A stretch of 64,000 nucleotides of DNA from Pseudomonas nitroreducens TX1. Its GTDB lineage: Bacteria; Pseudomonadota; Gammaproteobacteria; Pseudomonadales; Pseudomonadaceae. The notes beneath the pieces are model-generated. The model had not been told where the DNA came from. It ran no database searches and saw only the letters and a list, made by a program, of their open reading frames with translations. Below are positions 19,301-29,426 of this stretch, one piece after another (within the stretch, counting starts at the first letter, position 1; the number at the start of each line of letters is the position of its first letter). Made by a program: the position numbers and the translations under genes. Where the stretch lies: positions 1 through 64,000 of the forward strand of contig NZ_AMZB01000099.1 in the NCBI RefSeq assembly GCF_000313755.1, read 5' to 3'.

Positions 19301-22300
19301 GCCGCGCGGGCTGGATGCGCGCGCTGCGCTGGAGCCTGGGCGGTGTGTTCGCGCTGATCCTGCTGCTGGTCATCGTCGTGGCGACCTTGCTCGGCACAGC
19401 ATCGGGCAGTCGCGCCGTACTGGGCTGGGTACCAGGGCTGAGCGTCGATGCATTCGACGGTCGCCTCGCCGGTGGCTTCAGGGCCAGGCGCCTGGAATGG
19501 ACCGACGGCACCACCCATCTGCTGCTGGACCAGCCGCAGATCGACTGGTCACCCGCCTGCCTGCTGCGCATGACCCTTTGCCTGCACAAGGTCGTGGCCA
19601 ACGAGGTGTTGCTGACCTTGCCGCCGAGCGAGCCGAGCGAGGCGTCCGGCCCCATCGAGCTGCCCGACCTGAGCCTGCCGCTGTCGCTGGAGCTGGGGGA
19701 TATCCGTATCGGCCGCTTCCTGCTCGATGGCCAGGAACAGCTGCGCGACGCGGAATTGGCGGCGCACTGGGACCATGAAGGCCTGCACATCGACTCGGTG
19801 AAACTCTCGCGCGATGGTTTGAGCCTATCGCTCAAGGGCCTGCTGAAGCCGACCCAGGGCTGGCCGTTGGAGGCGGAGGGCACCCTTGGACTGCCCGCGC
19901 CGGGCGAGAAGCCCTGGACCTTGCAATTGCAGGCCAAGGGCGAGCTGATGGGGCACCTCAAATTACAGGCGCAGAGCAGTGGCTACCTCAACGGCAACCT
20001 GAACGGCGACCTGCAACCGCTGGCCGAGAACCTGCCGGCCACCGCATTGGTGACCGCAGACGGATTCAAGGCGGATGCCTCGCTGCCCGATACCCTGATG
20101 CTGAACCAGCTGCGCCTGAACGCCAGCGGCAACCTCAAGGATGGTTACCAGCTCGCTGGCGCTGCCGTGCTTCCGGCCGAGGAAAGCCCGGTGGTGCTGA
20201 CCCTGCGTGGTCGCGTCGACGCCGAGGGCGCGGACATCGCCGCCCTGGACCTGAGCGCCGCCAAGGATCAGCGCGTGGCGCTGACCGGCCGCCTGGACTG
20301 GAAGGATGCCTTCGCCGCCAACGCCCAACTCGATTGGCTCGACTTCCCCTGGCGTCGCCTGTACCCGGAGATCGAAGAACCGCCGGTGAGCGTGCACACC
20401 TTCAAGGCTGAAGTGAGCTACAGCGATGGCGCCTACCTGGGCAACTTCGACGGCGCCTTCAAGGGGCCGGCAGGTGATTTCACCCTGGCCAGCCCGGTGT
20501 CGGGCAACCTCTCCGAAGTCTTCCTGCCGTCACTGAAACTGGTGGCGGGGCAGGGCAAGGCCGAAGGGCACCTGAAGGTTGGATTCGCCGATGCGGTGAC
20601 CTGGGATGCCGCCCTCGACCTGTCCGATCTCGACCCGGCGTACTGGCTCGAAGAGATGCCCGGCCGCCTCGGCGGGCCACTGCGCAGCAAGGGCTCACTC
20701 AAGGGAGAGGCGCTGAGCCTCGACGCCAACCTCGACTTGCAGGGCCGCCTGCGTGGCCAGCCGGCCATTTTCAAGGCGAATGCCACGGCGGCGGGGCAGG
20801 CGTGGAAGGTCGATGGCCTGGCGCTGCAACTGGGCGACAACCGCATCAGCGGACAGGCCGCGCTGGACCAGCGACTGTCCGGTCGTCTCGACATCGCCTT
20901 GAATCGTCTCGGCCAGCTGTGGCCGCAGCTGTTCGGTCGTCTCAATGGCCAGCTCGATCTGGCCGGCACGCTGCAGGCGCCGCAAGGGCAACTGAAGCTC
21001 GACGGCCAGCGCGTCGCCTATGGTGACCAGGGCTTGCGCTCGCTGGACCTGAGCGTCTCACTCGATGCCGCCCAGCGCGGCCGGGTGAACCTGACTGCCC
21101 AGGGCCTGCACAGCGGCGACACCGATTTCGGCGCTCTCAAGCTGGAGGGCAGCGGCGACCTCAAGCGCCAGCAGCTTGCCCTGAACCTGCAGGGCAAGCC
21201 GGTCGTGCTCGACCTCGGCCTGGACGGCGACTGGAACGGCAAGGACTGGCGCGGGCGTCTGGCAAAAGGCGATGTACAGAGCGGCGGACAGGACTGGCGC
21301 CTGCAGCAGCCGGCGCGCCTGGAGCGCCTGGCGGATGGGCGCATCAACCTCGGCGCCCATTGCTGGGCTTCCGGCCCCGCCAGCCTGTGCATGGAAGACC
21401 AGAGGCTGATGCCCGATCCGCGCCTGCGCCTGCACCTGCGCGAGTTCCCGCTGGACAGCCTGGCGCGCTGGCTACCCGACGACTTCGCCTGGAAGGGCAA
21501 GCTCGACGGCGACGTGCAGCTCGACCTGCCTGCCAGCGGCCCCAACGGTGCCATCCTGATCAATGCCGACAACGGCACGCTGCGCATCAAGGAACAGGAG
21601 GAGTGGGTCGACTTCCCCTACCAGCGTCTGCAGCTGGAGAGCCGCCTTACGCCCCGGCGCATCGACACCCATCTGCAATTCCTCGGCGACAAGCTCGGCA
21701 GCCTGCAGGCCCAGGTCCAGCTCGACCCGCGCCCGAAAGCCAAGCCGGTGAACGGCACCTTCAGCCTCAACGGCCTGGACATCTCCGTGGCGCGGCCCTT
21801 CGCGCCCATGGTGGAAACCCTGAAAGGCCACCTCAATGGCAGCGGGCGGATTTCCGGCGGGCTGCTGGCGCCACGGGTGGACGGCGAGCTGCGCCTGAAC
21901 GATGGAGAAATCTCCGGTGGCGACCTGCCGACCCGCTTCGAGCAGTTGCAGGTCATCGCGCGAATTGCCGGCGAACAGGTCGACTTGAGCGGCGACTGGA
22001 AGGCGGGCGAACACGGCAACGGCAGCCTGTCCGGCCGCATCGCCTGGCTCAGTGGCCTGGATGTCGATGTGAAGCTGCGCGGCAGTCGCCTGCCGGTAAC
22101 GGTGGAGCCCTACGCCAACCTCGAAGTGGAGCCCGACCTCAAGGTGCAAATGGCGGGTGAACGGCTCGCGGTATCAGGCTCGGTACAGGTGCCACGCGGT
22201 GCCATCACCATCCGCCAACTGCCGCCGTCCACGATCAAGGTCTCCGATGACACCGTGATAGTCGGGGCGAAGCAGGAGCCCAAAAGCGCCCTGGCGCTGA

Positions 22301-22980
22301 ACATGGATATCGACGTCAGGGTCGGCAGCGACAAGCTGACCTTCAGCGGCTTCGGCCTGAACGCCGAGCTGGCGGGCCAGGTGCATATCGGCGACAACAT
22401 GGACACCCGTGGCGAGCTGCGCCTGAACAACGGGCGCTACCGCGCCTACGGGCAGAAGCTCAGCATCCGCCGTGCGCGCCTGCTGTTCGCCGGGCCCATC
22501 GACCAGCCGTTCCTCGATGTCGAGGCGATCCGCAAGGTCGATGATGTGGTCGCCGGCCTGCGCCTGACCGGCAACGCCGAGCAGCCGCGCAGCGAGGTGT
22601 TCTCCGAGCCCGCCATGAGCCAGCAGCAGGCGCTGTCGTACCTGGTGCTGGGCCGGCCGATGTCCACGGGCGAGGACAGCAACATGCTCGGCGAGGCGGC
22701 GCTGGCGCTCGGCCTTGCCGGCAGCGCGCCGCTGACCGGCGAAGTTGCCCAGCGCCTGGGCATTCAGGATTTCCAGCTGGACACCGAAGGCACCGGCAAC
22801 AGCACCAGCGTGGTCGCCAGCGGGCAGCTCTCCGACCGTCTCAGCCTGCGCTACGGGGTGGGTGTGTTCGAGCCCGCCAACACCATCGCGCTGCGCTACC
22901 TGCTGAGCAAGAAGGTCTACCTGGAAGCGGCCAGCGGCCTGGCCAGTTCGCTGGATATCTTCTACAAGCGCGACTTCTGA
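19297..22980 (+). CDS. tamB: TamB, inner-membrane-anchored AsmA-like bridge protein
   Basis: A 1227-residue protein with one N-terminal membrane anchor (residues about 14-36, GGVFALILLLVIVVATLLG). A very long periplasmic beta-taco region follows, and the C-terminal TamB/DUF490 domain covers about 870-1227. Near the end are LGLAGSAPLTGEVAQRLGI and a final YFKRDF-like tail (FYKRDF), typical of the family. It starts within the tamA stop (ATGA). With TamA it spans the periplasm. P. aeruginosa PA2542 is the matching gene (from memory). Length is within the family's usual 1200-1300. Confidence 0.92.
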   Translation: MSRAGWMRALRWSLGGVFALILLLVIVVATLLGTASGSRAVLGWVPGLSVDAFDGRLAGGFRARRLEWTDGTTHLLLDQPQIDWSPACLLRMTLCLHKVVANEVLLTLPPSEPSEASGPIELPDLSLPLSLELGDIRIGRFLLDGQEQLRDAELAAHWDHEGLHIDSVKLSRDGLSLSLKGLLKPTQGWPLEAEGTLGLPAPGEKPWTLQLQAKGELMGHLKLQAQSSGYLNGNLNGDLQPLAENLPATALVTADGFKADASLPDTLMLNQLRLNASGNLKDGYQLAGAAVLPAEESPVVLTLRGRVDAEGADIAALDLSAAKDQRVALTGRLDWKDAFAANAQLDWLDFPWRRLYPEIEEPPVSVHTFKAEVSYSDGAYLGNFDGAFKGPAGDFTLASPVSGNLSEVFLPSLKLVAGQGKAEGHLKVGFADAVTWDAALDLSDLDPAYWLEEMPGRLGGPLRSKGSLKGEALSLDANLDLQGRLRGQPAIFKANATAAGQAWKVDGLALQLGDNRISGQAALDQRLSGRLDIALNRLGQLWPQLFGRLNGQLDLAGTLQAPQGQLKLDGQRVAYGDQGLRSLDLSVSLDAAQRGRVNLTAQGLHSGDTDFGALKLEGSGDLKRQQLALNLQGKPVVLDLGLDGDWNGKDWRGRLAKGDVQSGGQDWRLQQPARLERLADGRINLGAHCWASGPASLCMEDQRLMPDPRLRLHLREFPLDSLARWLPDDFAWKGKLDGDVQLDLPASGPNGAILINADNGTLRIKEQEEWVDFPYQRLQLESRLTPRRIDTHLQFLGDKLGSLQAQVQLDPRPKAKPVNGTFSLNGLDISVARPFAPMVETLKGHLNGSGRISGGLLAPRVDGELRLNDGEISGGDLPTRFEQLQVIARIAGEQVDLSGDWKAGEHGNGSLSGRIAWLSGLDVDVKLRGSRLPVTVEPYANLEVEPDLKVQMAGERLAVSGSVQVPRGAITIRQLPPSTIKVSDDTVIVGAKQEPKSALALNMDIDVRVGSDKLTFSGFGLNAELAGQVHIGDNMDTRGELRLNNGRYRAYGQKLSIRRARLLFAGPIDQPFLDVEAIRKVDDVVAGLRLTGNAEQPRSEVFSEPAMSQQQALSYLVLGRPMSTGEDSNMLGEAALALGLAGSAPLTGEVAQRLGIQDFQLDTEGTGNSTSVVASGQLSDRLSLRYGVGVFEPANTIALRYLLSKKVYLEAASGLASSLDIFYKRDF

Positions 22981-22985
22981 GTGCG

Positions 22986-23011
22986 GTCGGCAGCGGCGAT
23001 TCGCTGCCGAC
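22986..23011 (+). terminator. Hairpin after tamB
   Basis: A 9-bp perfect stem (GTCGGCAGC / GCTGCCGAC) with an 8-base loop begins 6 bases after the tamB stop. No T-run follows, so termination is uncertain. Confidence 0.5.
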
Positions 23012-23110
23012 TCGCTCCGCTTGGACGCTCTGCCAACCTTCATGACCCCTTAAGGTACCCGGCACAGACTCCCCCCGCCGCCGGACGATGTGCGCACAAG
23101 GGGAGTCATC

Positions 23111-25828
23111 ATGCGCCTGGACCTCTTCAGGACCCACCTGCTCGAATTCATCAACAAGGGTTTTCCAGCCCGCCAACTGCGACGGCTGGCGGCGCGCGAC
23201 CTGTTGCGTGGCTCCGCCGCCGGAAGACAGCCGCCTCATGCGTTGACGGCAGCCCTGCTGGAGTGGTCCGCGCTGGAACCGGCCACGGTGCTCGACCGCC
23301 TGCAAAGTCGGCGCGAAGGGCTCAACGAGGTCGAGTCGGACGAGCGCCGCCAGCGCGATGGTTTCAACGAAGTGGACCAGGACCGCCCCATCGGTGCCTG
23401 GATGCACCTGTGGTATTGCTACTGCAACCCCTTCAACCTGCTGCTTACCGCGCTGGCGAGCATTTCCTGGTTCACCGAGGATGTCGAGGCTGCGGTCGTG
23501 ATCGGCAGCATGGTGGGCATTTCCACTCTGCTGCGCTTCATCCAGGAGAAACGCTCCAACCGCGCCGCCGAGAAGCTCAAGGCGATGGTGAGCAACACCG
23601 CCACGGTGTTCCGCAGTACCGAAGGCGAAGGCCCTGCGTTGCGGGTGGAAGTGCCGATCCGCGAGCTGGTGCCCGGCGACGTGCTGTGGCTGTCGGCGGG
23701 TGACATGGTCCCGGCGGACGTACGCCTGCTCAGCGCCAAGGACCTGTTCGTCGGCCAGGCCGCGCTCACCGGCGAGTCCCTGCCGGTGGAGAAGTTCGCC
23801 CAGCTGCGCGACGCTCGCCAGGGCAACCCGCTGGAGCGCGACAGCCTGTGCTTCATGGGCACCACCGTGGTCAGCGGCTCCGCCCTGGCGGTGGTGATCG
23901 GCACCGGTACGCGTACCTATTTCGGCTCCCTCGCCGAGAAGGTCATTGCCAGCGACCCGACGCCAACGGCCTTCCAGACCGGCGTCAACCGTGTCAGCTG
24001 GCTGCTGATCCGCTTCATGCTGGTGATGGCGCCGGTGGTCCTGCTGCTCAACGGTTTCACCAAGGGCGACTGGCTGGAAGCCGCGCTGTTCGCGCTGTCC
24101 ATCGCCGTGGGCCTGACCCCGGAAATGCTCCCGATGATCGTCACCTCGACCCTGGCCAAGGGGGCGGTGGTACTCAGCCGGCGCAAGGTGATCGTCAAGC
24201 GCCTGGATGCCATCCAGAACTTCGGCGCCATGGACATCCTCTGCACCGACAAGACCGGCACCCTGACCCAGGACCGCATCGTCCTCGAACGCCACACCGA
24301 TGCCTTCGGCCAGGTGCAGGACCGCGTGCTGCAGCTCGCCTTCCTCAACAGCCACTACCAGACCGGGCTGAAGAACCTGCTGGATGTCGCCGTGCTAGAA
24401 CACGTCGAACTGCGCCATGCGCTGAAGGTGGACAGCCGCTTCTGCAAGCTCGACGAGATTCCCTTCGACTTCGCCCGCCGGCGCATGTCGGTGGTGGTCA
24501 GCGAGCGCGAGGACAACCACCTGCTGATCTGCAAGGGCGCGTTGGAAGAAGTGCTGGCCGTCTGCAGCACGGTGGAAACCGCCGAAGGCGTCGAGCCGCT
24601 CAGCGGGGCGCGCCTGGAGAACATCCGCGCGGTCGCCGACGGGCTCAACCAGGAAGGCCTGCGGGTAGTCGCCGTGGCCACCCGCGAGCTGCCGCCCACC
24701 CGCGATACCTATGGCGTGGCGGACGAGAGTGGTCTGTGCCTGGCCGGCTACATCGCCTTCCTCGACCCGCCCAAGGAAACCACCGCTCCGGCGCTCAGGG
24801 CGCTGGCGGAGAACGGCGTGGCCGTGAAGGTACTGACCGGGGACAACGACCGCGTCAGCCTGAAGGTCTGCCGCGATGTCGGGCTGGTGGTCGAGGGCGT
24901 GCTCCTCGGGCCGCAGCTGGACGAACTGGATGATGTGGTGCTGGGCGAACTGGCCGAGCGCACCACACTGTTCGCCAAACTCACTCCCAGCCACAAGGAG
25001 CGACTGGTGCGCGTGCTGCGCCAGCGCGGCCACGTGGTCGGCTTCCTTGGCGACGGCATCAACGACGCCCCGGCGCTGCGCACCGCGGACATCGGCATCT
25101 CGGTGGATTCGGCGGTGGACATCGCCAAGGAAGCCGCCGACCTGATCCTCCTGGAAAAGAGCCTGATGGTGCTGGAGGAGGGCGTGATCGAAGGGCGCCG
25201 CACTTTTGCCAACATGCTCAAGTACATCCGCATGACGGCCAGCTCCAACTTCGGCAACGTGTTCAGCGTGCTGGTGGCCAGCGCCTTCATTCCCTTCCTG
25301 CCGATGCTGCCGTTGCAACTGCTGGTGCAGAACCTGCTCTACGACCTGTCGCAGATCGCCATTCCCTTCGACCACGTCGACGACGAGCTGCTGCGCCAGC
25401 CGCAGCAGTGGAACCCGGGCGGGCTGGGGCGCTTCATGGTGTTCTTCGGGCCGATCAGCTCGATTTTCGACATTGCCACCTTCCTCGTGCTCTGGCATGC
25501 GTTCGGCGCGAATTCGCCGGCGCAGCAGACGCTGTTCCAGTCCGGCTGGTTCGTCGAGGGGCTGATCTCGCAACTGCTGGTGGTGCACATGATCCGCACG
25601 CGGCGCATTCCGTTCCTGCAGAGCCGGGCCGCCTGGCCCTTGCTGGGCATGACCCTGGCGATCGTCGCGGTGGCGATCTTCCTGCCCATGGGACCGCTGG
25701 CGCATTCCTTCCGCATGCAGGCGCTGCCGCTGGGCTACTGGCCGTGGCTGGTGGCGATCCTGCTGGGTTACATGGCGCTGACCCAGACGGTGAAGGGTTG
25801 GTTTGCCCGGCGCTATGGCTGGCAATGA
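23111..25828 (+). CDS. mgtA: Magnesium-translocating P-type ATPase
   Basis: A 905-residue P-type ATPase of the P3B (MgtA/MgtB) group that imports Mg2+. The actuator motif LTGESLPVEK is near 222-231. The phosphorylated Asp is D380 in CTDKTGTLT, and the hinge motif GDGINDAP is at 647-654. About ten membrane helices are placed as in MgtA, with CYCNPFNLLLTALASISW near 103-120. GGGGAG precedes the ATG at 23111. It stands alone after tamB with a 130-bp leader. I see no obvious MgtL-type leader peptide in that gap, so regulation is not clear. Confidence 0.93.
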   Translation: MRLDLFRTHLLEFINKGFPARQLRRLAARDLLRGSAAGRQPPHALTAALLEWSALEPATVLDRLQSRREGLNEVESDERRQRDGFNEVDQDRPIGAWMHLWYCYCNPFNLLLTALASISWFTEDVEAAVVIGSMVGISTLLRFIQEKRSNRAAEKLKAMVSNTATVFRSTEGEGPALRVEVPIRELVPGDVLWLSAGDMVPADVRLLSAKDLFVGQAALTGESLPVEKFAQLRDARQGNPLERDSLCFMGTTVVSGSALAVVIGTGTRTYFGSLAEKVIASDPTPTAFQTGVNRVSWLLIRFMLVMAPVVLLLNGFTKGDWLEAALFALSIAVGLTPEMLPMIVTSTLAKGAVVLSRRKVIVKRLDAIQNFGAMDILCTDKTGTLTQDRIVLERHTDAFGQVQDRVLQLAFLNSHYQTGLKNLLDVAVLEHVELRHALKVDSRFCKLDEIPFDFARRRMSVVVSEREDNHLLICKGALEEVLAVCSTVETAEGVEPLSGARLENIRAVADGLNQEGLRVVAVATRELPPTRDTYGVADESGLCLAGYIAFLDPPKETTAPALRALAENGVAVKVLTGDNDRVSLKVCRDVGLVVEGVLLGPQLDELDDVVLGELAERTTLFAKLTPSHKERLVRVLRQRGHVVGFLGDGINDAPALRTADIGISVDSAVDIAKEAADLILLEKSLMVLEEGVIEGRRTFANMLKYIRMTASSNFGNVFSVLVASAFIPFLPMLPLQLLVQNLLYDLSQIAIPFDHVDDELLRQPQQWNPGGLGRFMVFFGPISSIFDIATFLVLWHAFGANSPAQQTLFQSGWFVEGLISQLLVVHMIRTRRIPFLQSRAAWPLLGMTLAIVAVAIFLPMGPLAHSFRMQALPLGYWPWLVAILLGYMALTQTVKGWFARRYGWQ

Positions 25829-25923
25829 GCGAAACGGAACCAACGTGCGAACCCGATCACCGCTGGTCACGCGAGCGCCGGGTTAACTACACTCCAGGCA
25901 TCCGTCTTCTCCTGCCGTGAGTC

Positions 25924-26730
25924 GTGATCTTGCCGTCGCAAGCCCATCGCCTGCCGTTGTTTTCCCGTGCACGTCTCAAGCGCCTGGCACTGCTGGGCCT
26001 GGCGCTGGCCAGCGTTCCGCTGGCCGCGTGTGAAAAGACCCTGCGTTGGGACGATGACCCGCCGTTCAGCATGCAATTGCCCGACGGCCGCATCGGGGGG
26101 CTCTACGTCGACCTGAACCGTGCCGCACTGGCGCGCCTGGGCTGCCAGGTGCGCATGGTCAAGCTGCCCTGGGCGCGGGCGCTGAAGGAACTCGAACTCG
26201 GTCGTCTCGACGTGCTGCCCGGTGCCTTCCGTAAGCCCGAGCGGGAGGCGTACGCCTGGTTTTCCGGCGCTTTATTGCCCGCCTCGCGCAATATCCTCTT
26301 CGTTCGTCGCGGCCTGCCTCAACTGGGCAGCCTGCAGCAGCTTTCCGACCTGCCGGGCAGTGACTTCCGCCTCGGCGCGCAGATCGACGTGTCCTACGGC
26401 GAACCCTACCGCCAACTGATGGCCGACCCCGATTATGCCGCCCGGGTGTTCTTCAACCCCAGCCGCGGTAACCTCTGGCAGATGGTCGACAAGGGCCGCA
26501 TCGACGGCATCATCGCCGACGAGCACAGTGGTCGGTACGAACTGCAGCAACTGGGCCTGGCCGGGCGCATCGAGCCTACCGGCGTGGTGGTGTCAGCGGA
26601 GTCGGCGGAAGTCGCCTTCAGCAAGCGCACCCAGGACCAGGACTTCGTCCGTCGCTACGCGCAGACGCTGAAGGCGCTGGTGGATGCGGGCGAGGATCGG
26701 CGCATCCTGCAGCAGTACGTCGGCATCTGA
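25924..26730 (+). CDS. Extracellular solute-binding protein, family 3
   Basis: A protein of about 268 residues resembling polar amino-acid binding proteins. The N-terminus is hydrophobic and ends in a lipobox VPLAAC (Cys at about 36 from the GTG start at 25924), so it may be a lipoprotein. Residues about 60-265 form the SBP_bac_3 domain with VDLNRAALARLGCQVRMVKL and GRLDVLPGAFRKPEREAY. No permease or ATPase genes are adjacent, which suggests a stand-alone binding or sensing role. The start is uncertain: no strong ribosome binding site is seen, and a later start would still keep the signal sequence. Confidence 0.75.
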   Translation: MILPSQAHRLPLFSRARLKRLALLGLALASVPLAACEKTLRWDDDPPFSMQLPDGRIGGLYVDLNRAALARLGCQVRMVKLPWARALKELELGRLDVLPGAFRKPEREAYAWFSGALLPASRNILFVRRGLPQLGSLQQLSDLPGSDFRLGAQIDVSYGEPYRQLMADPDYAARVFFNPSRGNLWQMVDKGRIDGIIADEHSGRYELQQLGLAGRIEPTGVVVSAESAEVAFSKRTQDQDFVRRYAQTLKALVDAGEDRRILQQYVGI

Positions 26731-26742
26731 CGGAGTGCCGCG

Positions 26743-27210
26743 TCAGGGCTTGCGCCAGAGATTGGTGCGGCGCGCCTTGGCCTCGTGCTCCTCGAACTGG
26801 TACTGGCCGACTTCCTCAGGCGTCTGCGCATCGCTCTGCCGCCAACGCGCAAGACCGATGCTCAGCTGTGCCCGACCGATATCCAGCGTGTGACCACAGT
26901 TCGGGCATTCCGCCGGAGTGACCCAGACCGCCGCGCGCAGGCTGCCGTCAGGGAGCTGCTCGGCGTGCTTGAGGGTGGCGCTCTTGCCCAGCGCGAGCTG
27001 CACCAGGGCCGCACGGGAGCGCTGGCCGAAGGGCTGTTCCAGTGCCGGTGCGGTGATGCCGCGCAGGTGGATCGTCGTATCGCCGCCGTCTGCGCGCTGG
27101 CAGGTCAGCTGGTCGCCGCTGAACACGGCCGTTACCTGGCATTCCTCATCCGCGTGGGCGGCGAGGGGAAGGAAGGAAAGTACGAGCAGGGCGGCGGGAA
27201 CGAATCGCAT
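26743..27210 (-). CDS. Staphylococcal-nuclease-like (TNase) exported protein
   Basis: A 155-residue protein with a signal peptide (residues 1-20, ending AAHA). The rest has an SNase-like OB fold with LRGITAPALEQPFGQRSRAAL near 50-70 and a Cys pair (CPNCG) near 104-108. The ribosome binding site CGGAGG favours the ATG at 27210. The family cleaves DNA/RNA, but only part of the classical catalytic set (Arg in LRGI, the Glu in ALEQ) can be seen, so activity is uncertain. It is convergent with the solute-binding gene, 12 bases apart, with no clear terminator between them. Confidence 0.7.
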   Translation of the reverse strand: MRFVPAALLVLSFLPLAAHADEECQVTAVFSGDQLTCQRADGGDTTIHLRGITAPALEQPFGQRSRAALVQLALGKSATLKHAEQLPDGSLRAAVWVTPAECPNCGHTLDIGRAQLSIGLARWRQSDAQTPEEVGQYQFEEHEAKARRTNLWRKP

Positions 27211-27277
27211 GGAGCCTCCGGTAGACCCTGTCAGCATAACCGCTGCGAGCGTCCACCGGAGCCCCGATGCAGAGCTT

Positions 27278-28270
27278 TTACTGGATCAGCGCCATTACCT
27301 GTTCGCTGTAGCGCCCGCCCGCAGCCGCCCCGGCCGGGAAGATTGCGTCCAGTTCCAGCAGCTCGGCCTGGGTCAGCGCCAGGTCCACGGCGGCAACGTT
27401 CTCTTCCAGGTACTTGCGCTGCTTGGTACCAGGGATCGGCACCAGGTGCTCGCCCTGGGCCAGCACCCAGGCCAGTGCCAGTTGCGAGGGCTTCACTCCG
27501 CGGGCGGCGGCCAGCTCGGCGACCTTGTCCACCAGACGCAGGTTCTTCGCAAAGTTTTCCCCGGTGAAGCGCGGGCTGGAGCGGCGGTAATCGTCTTGGG
27601 CAAAATCATCCGGGCTCTTCAGCGCGCCGGTGAGGAAGCCACGGCCCAGCGGACTGTAGGGTACGAAGCCGACACCCAGGCGTTCGCACGCGGCCAGCAC
27701 GCCATTCTCTTCCGGATCGCGGGTCCACAGCGAGTACTCGCTCTGGAGTGCGGTGATCGGGTGGACCTGGTGTGCGCGCTCCAGGGTGTCGGCCGAGGCC
27801 TCGCTCAGGCCGAGATAGCGCACCTTGCCGGCCTTCACCAGTTCGGCCAGGGCGCCGACGGTTTCCTCGATGGGCACCTTGGGGTCGACGCGGTGCTGGT
27901 AGTAGAGGTCGATGTGATCGGTGCCCAGGCGCTTCAGGCTGCCTTCGACGGACTGGCGGATGTACGCCGGGCTGCCGTTGGCACCGCGCACCTGCGGCTG
28001 GTCCGGAGTGCGCACGATGCCGAACTTGGTGGCGAGGAAGACCTGCTCGCGCTTGCCCTTCAGGGCGCGGCCGAGCAGCTCCTCGTTGGTATGCGGGCCA
28101 TAGATGTCGGCGGTGTCGAGCAGGGTGACGCCCAGCTCCAGCGCGCGGTGCAGGGTGGCGATGGATTCGGCTTCATCGCTGCCGGTGGTGTAGAAGTCGG
28201 ACATGCCCATGCAGCCGAGGCCGATGGCGGAGACGAGGGGGCCTTGCGAGCCCAGGCGACGGGTCTTCAT
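27278..28270 (-). CDS. Aldo/keto reductase
   Basis: A 330-residue NADPH-dependent oxidoreductase of the AKR13-like bacterial group. Catalytic residues can be placed: Asp and Tyr in [10 protein letters not shown] near 50-59, Lys in ATKFG near 80-84, and His in LYYQHRVD near 122-129. The phosphate-binding region [13 protein letters not shown] lies near 284-296. CCGGAGAA precedes the ATG at 28270. It is divergent from a LysR gene 116 bp away, which is probably its regulator. Typical substrates are small aldehydes or ketones; the real one is not evident. Confidence 0.9.
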   Translation of the reverse strand: MKTRRLGSQGPLVSAIGLGCMGMSDFYTTGSDEAESIATLHRALELGVTLLDTADIYGPHTNEELLGRALKGKREQVFLATKFGIVRTPDQPQVRGANGSPAYIRQSVEGSLKRLGTDHIDLYYQHRVDPKVPIEETVGALAELVKAGKVRYLGLSEASADTLERAHQVHPITALQSEYSLWTRDPEENGVLAACERLGVGFVPYSPLGRGFLTGALKSPDDFAQDDYRRSSPRFTGENFAKNLRLVDKVAELAAARGVKPSQLALAWVLAQGEHLVPIPGTKQRKYLEENVAAVDLALTQAELLELDAIFPAGAAAGGRYSEQVMALIQ

Positions 28271-28330
28271 GCGGGATTCTCCGGGGTGAGGAAAGGGGCA
28301 GCACCATTCTTGTTGTTTGTCAGGCATGGA

Positions 28331-28372
28331 TAAACTGGCAGATTGCGGTTTAACTATTCGGCCTGGATGAAT
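28331..28372. promoter_or_regulatory. Candidate LysR operator in the divergent region
   Basis: Two inverted repeats, TAAAC-N12-GTTTA (28331-28352) and TATTC-N8-GAATA (28355-28372 approximately), fill the short gap between the aldo/keto reductase and the LysR gene. They are plausible binding sites for that regulator. Confidence 0.4.
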
Positions 28373-28386
28373 AATCGGAGCGTGCC

Positions 28387-29286
28387 ATGGACCGCTTGCA
28401 GGCCATGCAGGTCTACACCCGCATCGTCGAACTCAAGGCCTTCGGCAAGGCGGCGGACAGCCTGCAGATGCCGCGCGCCAGCGTGACCCAGCTGATCCAG
28501 CAACTGGAGACGCACCTGGGGGTGCAACTGCTGCGCCGCACCACGCGGCAGGTCAGCGTCACGGCTGATGGCCAGGCCTACTACGAGCGCTGCGTGCGCC
28601 TGCTGGAGGATCTGGAGGAGGCGGAGAACTGCTTCTCCGACTCGCCCGACAACCCGCGCGGCAAGCTGCGCATCGACCTGCCCAGCTCGCTGGGGCGGCT
28701 GGTGGTAATCCCGGCGCTGCCGGAATTCTGCCGGCGCTACCCGCAGATCGAGCTGGAACTGAGCCTGAATGACCGCCAGGTGGACCTGGTGCGCGAGGGC
28801 GTGGACTGCGTGCTGCGTGCCGGTGAACTGCCGGATTCCAGCCTGGTCGGTCGGCGCATCGCCGAGCTGGAGCAACTGACCTGCGTGAGCCGCGCCTATG
28901 TGCGGGAGTTCGGATTGCCCGAGCATCCGGATCACCTGGAAGGACATTTCGCGGTCAATTACCAGTCGGCTTCCAGCGGGCGCATCTTCGACCTGGAGTT
29001 CCGCTTCGACGGCCAGCTACGGACGCAGCGGCTGCCCAGCCGCCTGTCGGTGAACCACGCCGACGCCTACATCGCCGCCTGTCGCGCCGGCTTCGGCCTG
29101 ATCCAGGCACCGCGCTACCACCTGCGCGAGGGCCTGGCCAGCGGCGAATTGGTGGAGGTGCTGCGTGCCTGGCAGCCGCCGCCGCTGCCGGTCAGCGTGC
29201 TGCACCCGGTGCGCCGGCAGATGTCGCGGCGCCTGCGGGTGTTCTCCGATTGGCTCGGTGGACTGTTCGCGGCAGGCATCGGCTGA
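28387..29286 (+). CDS. LysR-family transcriptional regulator
   Basis: A 299-residue LysR protein of the CrgA/DmlR-like type. The helix-turn-helix lies in residues 1-62 ([20 protein letters not shown]), and the effector-binding domain covers about 90-295. It starts [16 protein letters not shown] with CGGAGCG upstream. It is divergent from the aldo/keto reductase, a common arrangement for self-regulated pairs, so the two are probably functionally linked. The effector is unknown. Confidence 0.88.
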   Translation: MDRLQAMQVYTRIVELKAFGKAADSLQMPRASVTQLIQQLETHLGVQLLRRTTRQVSVTADGQAYYERCVRLLEDLEEAENCFSDSPDNPRGKLRIDLPSSLGRLVVIPALPEFCRRYPQIELELSLNDRQVDLVREGVDCVLRAGELPDSSLVGRRIAELEQLTCVSRAYVREFGLPEHPDHLEGHFAVNYQSASSGRIFDLEFRFDGQLRTQRLPSRLSVNHADAYIAACRAGFGLIQAPRYHLREGLASGELVEVLRAWQPPPLPVSVLHPVRRQMSRRLRVFSDWLGGLFAAGIG

Positions 29287-29426
29287 GCCGTCGCTCGTCG
29301 GAAAGCTGCCGGGAGCGGCTGCCGGCGTCACCGCGCTGGCTATGCTCAAGGCCGCCGTAGAGCGGTCCGCTATCGCTGAGGTCACGGCGTTTCTTTTTCA
29401 ACCACTCCCTGAAGGAAACGACCTAA

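Noticed and set aside
22981-23110. A leader-peptide switch of MgtL type before the Mg2+ ATPase
   Set aside because: No short Pro-rich leader frame with a ribosome binding site is visible in the 130-bp gap.
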